This document shows positions 63,301 through 64,000 of a stretch of 64,000 nt of DNA, one piece after another (the stretch's first letter is position 1; every line of letters begins with the position of its first letter). Origin of the DNA: UBA5536 sp964592595 (GTDB lineage Bacteria; Bacteroidota; Bacteroidia; Bacteroidales; F082); the NCBI GenBank assembly GCA_964592595.1, contig CAZQFH010000005.1, positions 1 to 64,000 of the forward strand. The letters run 5' to 3'. The translations under genes and the position numbers were made by a program. Below the pieces are notes generated by a model. That model was not told the DNA's origin. It worked only from the letters and a program-made list of their open reading frames with translations, and did no database searches.

Positions 63301-63712
63301 GTATATCAGCATCTTCAGCTAAGTCCACCTCAAACCAAAGATGAAAGCCCCAGGCCTCATGCCTTTGAATGAACTGATGCGACTTTTGGCCGCTGTTATA
63401 AACCGTTTGAATGAGTTGTCGGTAATTGCCGGCCAAATATTGCTGGTTAAGGTCATCCAGTGTTGTCAGGCCTGTTTTAACATGGTTATTCTCATCCAGT
63501 GAAAAACCGCTTTTGATCAAATCTGCATATTCAGCTTTGAATTTTAAATAAATTTTCCCGGCATCATAGTCTGATGTTGTTAACGAATTAAGATTAACCG
63601 GAGGACGTTCACCACGCATAACGATGTGTTCGTCATTAATTTCTGAAGCATTTACACGGTTAAATGCAACCAATGTAATACTTAGAAAAAGTGTGAATAA
63701 AAATTGTTTCAT
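58115..63712 (-). CDS. Giant T9SS-secreted subtilisin-like protease 2
   Basis: 1865 residues. Signal peptide MKQFLFTLFLSITLVAFN, then a propeptide-like region (to about 190) and an S8 catalytic domain: Asp in VAIVDGGIQTDHEDLAGN, His in HSHGTHVAGTVAAET, Ser in QGTSMACPHVSGVAALIA. Next come a MAM/jelly-roll-like domain (WTNQGGQFGGQISSASADNG), a chitobiase-like segment (NIYYTLDGTTPSAGS), a DUF5689-like OB domain (YIQDATGAILIDDNSG), a starch-binding-like part and a fibronectin-III module. The C-terminal half, including the T9SS sorting domain, is identical to protease 1. Its catalytic half is unrelated in detail to that of protease 1. Confidence 0.93.
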   Translation of the reverse strand: MKQFLFTLFLSITLVAFNRVNASEINDEHIVMRGERPPVNLNSLTTSDYDAGKIYLKFKAEYADLIKSGFSLDENNHVKTGLTTLDDLNQQYLAGNYRQLIQTVYNSGQKSHQFIQRHEAWGFHLWFEVDLAEDADILEVVEAYQSNPAIELAEPIYKKVLYDMPDGSNENESLPQIKLNKSGSERYTPNDPLLGAQWHYNNTGANGGTTGKDISLFDAWDIEKGHSDVIVAIVDGGIQTDHEDLAGNMWSGVGYNFVDDNSTIIPHSHGTHVAGTVAAETNNTTGVAGVAGGSGSDDGVRLMSCQVFTDDSNGGFAEAMIYAADNNAAISQNSWGTSPPGTYNTLVLDAIDYFNINGGGNVLDGGITIFAAGNNNADDTYYPGYYSGVLVVAATNNKDERSYYSNYGDYIDISAPGGETNTVGAAGVASTYTDNQYLYLQGTSMACPHVSGVAALIASYAHRNGVTLKNDDVFQILKETADDHYAENPAFTGKLGTGRLNAHAALLATNNYFSPTALTPDRYFDFDGTMQGWYSVATTGNKNFVWTNQGGQFGGQISSASADNGYVILNNLNEGYIGPSPNAAALYSPVFDLTGTTDLYFTFDHKAKQLGQGFNPPFPNMSLKLEASNDGFASNVQEMWSYDFPNTAHLIVEGTQSVDISSLANSANIQFRFNYAGGGGYWWLIDDVSISSLPTPTYSLAEGYITDQAVFISNFNDYPSGTNIYYTLDGTTPSAGSTLYNNTNGIPLQNMIDPVTIYAIAINGTNESGIGSASYYFTIEVADIATLRTMAQDGTKYKLTGEAILTFQTSNRNAKYIQDATGAILIDDNSGIITTSYDIYDGITGITGTLSTYQNMLQFIPVTDPGSATSTGNTVTPVEVTLANLDNTYQAKLVKIIDVSNSETGNYVSGHNYSISDPSGSGVLRTAYSDLNYIGTPISEDPQDIIGVVLQYQSSIQLVPRSLSDFTSLITFYFRGPSSMDNNPFNPQIWGPFNGWSVAATMTYDNTLEWWKTIVNVGDASAVITYQSRFSQGGAIKYQKAFGDFSANPTFTTTTGEIWIDAGDDASFTWDGNDFYLAQDKITETQPLTSEPANHVTNIAATADSETQISLTWSDSDAAYYLIKGSPVGYGDITAPIDGTAEADGALVKNVASGAQSHQFTGLNAETSYYFKIFPYNGTDATINYKTDGSVPEATATTDEAPATPIAWINEIHYDNDGGDVNEMVEIVIKNPGDYDLSKFQVNLYNGSGGTSYDSETIDNLVTGSSVGAYTFYSWSTVMQNGAPDGLALSYDGSLIQFLSYEGTFTATDGPANGIESTDIGVSETGSTTVGHSLQLSGAGIAYDEFVWEEPATATPGALNNNQFLLYETVWTGASTTDWNTATNWSNGVPTSSANTTIGNAETVVISSSTDADCYNLTLNGSLTIKSDAAGTGSLLVHGTLDGTGSTSIERYVTGGQVPGSDPAKYKYHLISIPLASDIQAGDVFTGTYLWHFVPNQTPENSWSGITSLTENLDNQKGFLSYVADASDKFTFTGTMNNGSFSTAAESVTAGNFKLIPNPYPSAIDWDLVDKTAIENAVYYFNSETGNYVSYLDPDVPGGQQYIPVGQSVFVEAKSADPVVTFDNSVRVHSNQAFYKERQNYQDVIKIAVSANNSSDATFIRFREQADDTYNGFDDASKLKGFSGAPQLFTHSTDGKALSINTLANSQETVVVPLAFELEVSGEATLSFEYLETFEPTVQIFLEDLLTGQMVNLHETPQYNFSHAAENDPLRFNLHFMGVTGMQDLQDSANNFRVWTNENQLYVLFNETYEGKVQIALYDLSGRLLQSVDQSYQKPMIITLPDYEGIMLVRIQNEKIVQTQKIFIR

Positions 63713-64000
63713 GGGATTGGTTTTAGGGTGTATATAAAGTGTTACTAGCTAAATTAGATTGCTGATTATAAAACTATTGCGTTTGGTTATTTGTTGACAA
63801 TTGATATGTCAATTTCACGATAGACTAAATTGACACTTCAAAAGTAAAAATTCTTCTTGTTTATGTCAAATATTTCAACCAAATAATATTGAAAGTTAAG
63901 GTAGGTTGGTGTCATTATAGAGTTAGTTAATTCTTGATAAATCAATCCCCTGTTGTTATATCAAACCATGTGACTTGGATTTTTAGTTGGGTATTAATTT
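63713..64000. other. Upstream region of protease 2
   Basis: No coding frame. It contains the inverted-repeat cluster at 63794-63835 and AT-rich DNA to the window edge. The promoter of protease 2 must lie here on the minus strand, but no full consensus is visible. Confidence 0.4.
63794..63835. promoter_or_regulatory. Triple TTGACA/TGTCAA dyad upstream of protease 2
   Basis: TTGACA (63794-63799), TGTCAATTT (63807-63815) and AAATTGACA (63827-63835). The last two form a perfect 9-bp inverted repeat around 11 bp, and the first two a 6-bp repeat around 7 bp. About 80-120 bp before the start codon, it looks like a regulator-binding array; no homologous array was seen before protease 1. Confidence 0.45.

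Overview
The window is chromosomal DNA of a member of the Bacteroidota, most likely an anaerobic or facultative marine or sediment type near the Bacteroidales/Marinilabiliales. The signs are type IX secretion (T9SS) C-terminal domains on giant proteases, a DUF3276/PUR-family protein, the parA-parB-DUF5683-dapB-lepB block typical of the phylum, promoter elements of the TTG-N19-21-TAnnTTTG type, few Shine-Dalgarno sequences, and a SusC-like carboxypeptidase-regulatory domain on a TonB-dependent receptor. No rRNA, tRNA, CRISPR array, phage or transposase gene was seen.

Layout. 0-6 kb: a PUR-protein tail, then the chromosome-partition/lysine/signal-peptidase block (parA, parB, DUF5683, dapB, lipoprotein, lepB, cyclophilin). 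6-10 kb: a metal-uptake unit (Fur/Zur-type repressor with a near-perfect operator, TonB receptor, His-containing DUF4625 lipoprotein). 10-14 kb: ftsK, LolA-like carrier, DUF481 protein. 14-17 kb: a tightly overlapping vitamin-salvage run (thiamine-binding-like protein, PnuC, NadR-like kinase) plus a glycosyltransferase and a tandem Usp protein. 17.9-28.4 kb: a redox/nitrosative-stress-flavoured island. It holds an ArsP_2-like permease, an Rrf2 regulator with three cysteines, a cupin, a patatin, then a puzzling run: DUF1858-like/substrate-binding protein without signal peptide, small GTPase, ABC ATPase without permease, zinc-ribbon protein, DUF438 hemerythrin-PAS protein, PepSY-type membrane protein. 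The run ends in a visibly wrecked nrfHA (cytochrome c nitrite reductase) locus. 28.5-43 kb: housekeeping and metabolic genes (M19 dipeptidase, esterase, ATP-grasp, Nramp-like transporter, aroE, DUF368, aldehyde dehydrogenase, TPR protein, AbgT transporter, phosphoglucosamine mutase, recR, YwqK-like, trpF). 43.3-49.5 kb: a decayed small gene, then glycerol uptake and oxidation (porin, glpF, glpK, glpD) divergent from a DeoR-type repressor. 49.7-52.1 kb: alpha-carbonic anhydrase and a frameshifted gene. 52.1-64 kb: two giant T9SS subtilisins in tandem, each followed by the same 78-residue Pro/Gly-rich protein and a terminator.

The most notable points are the exact 2.5-kb cassette shared by the two subtilisin genes (different catalytic halves on one identical C-terminal half), the multiply broken nrfHA locus whose two stop codons fall at the first heme motifs, and the undescribed-looking DUF1858/GTPase/ABC-ATPase cluster beside it.
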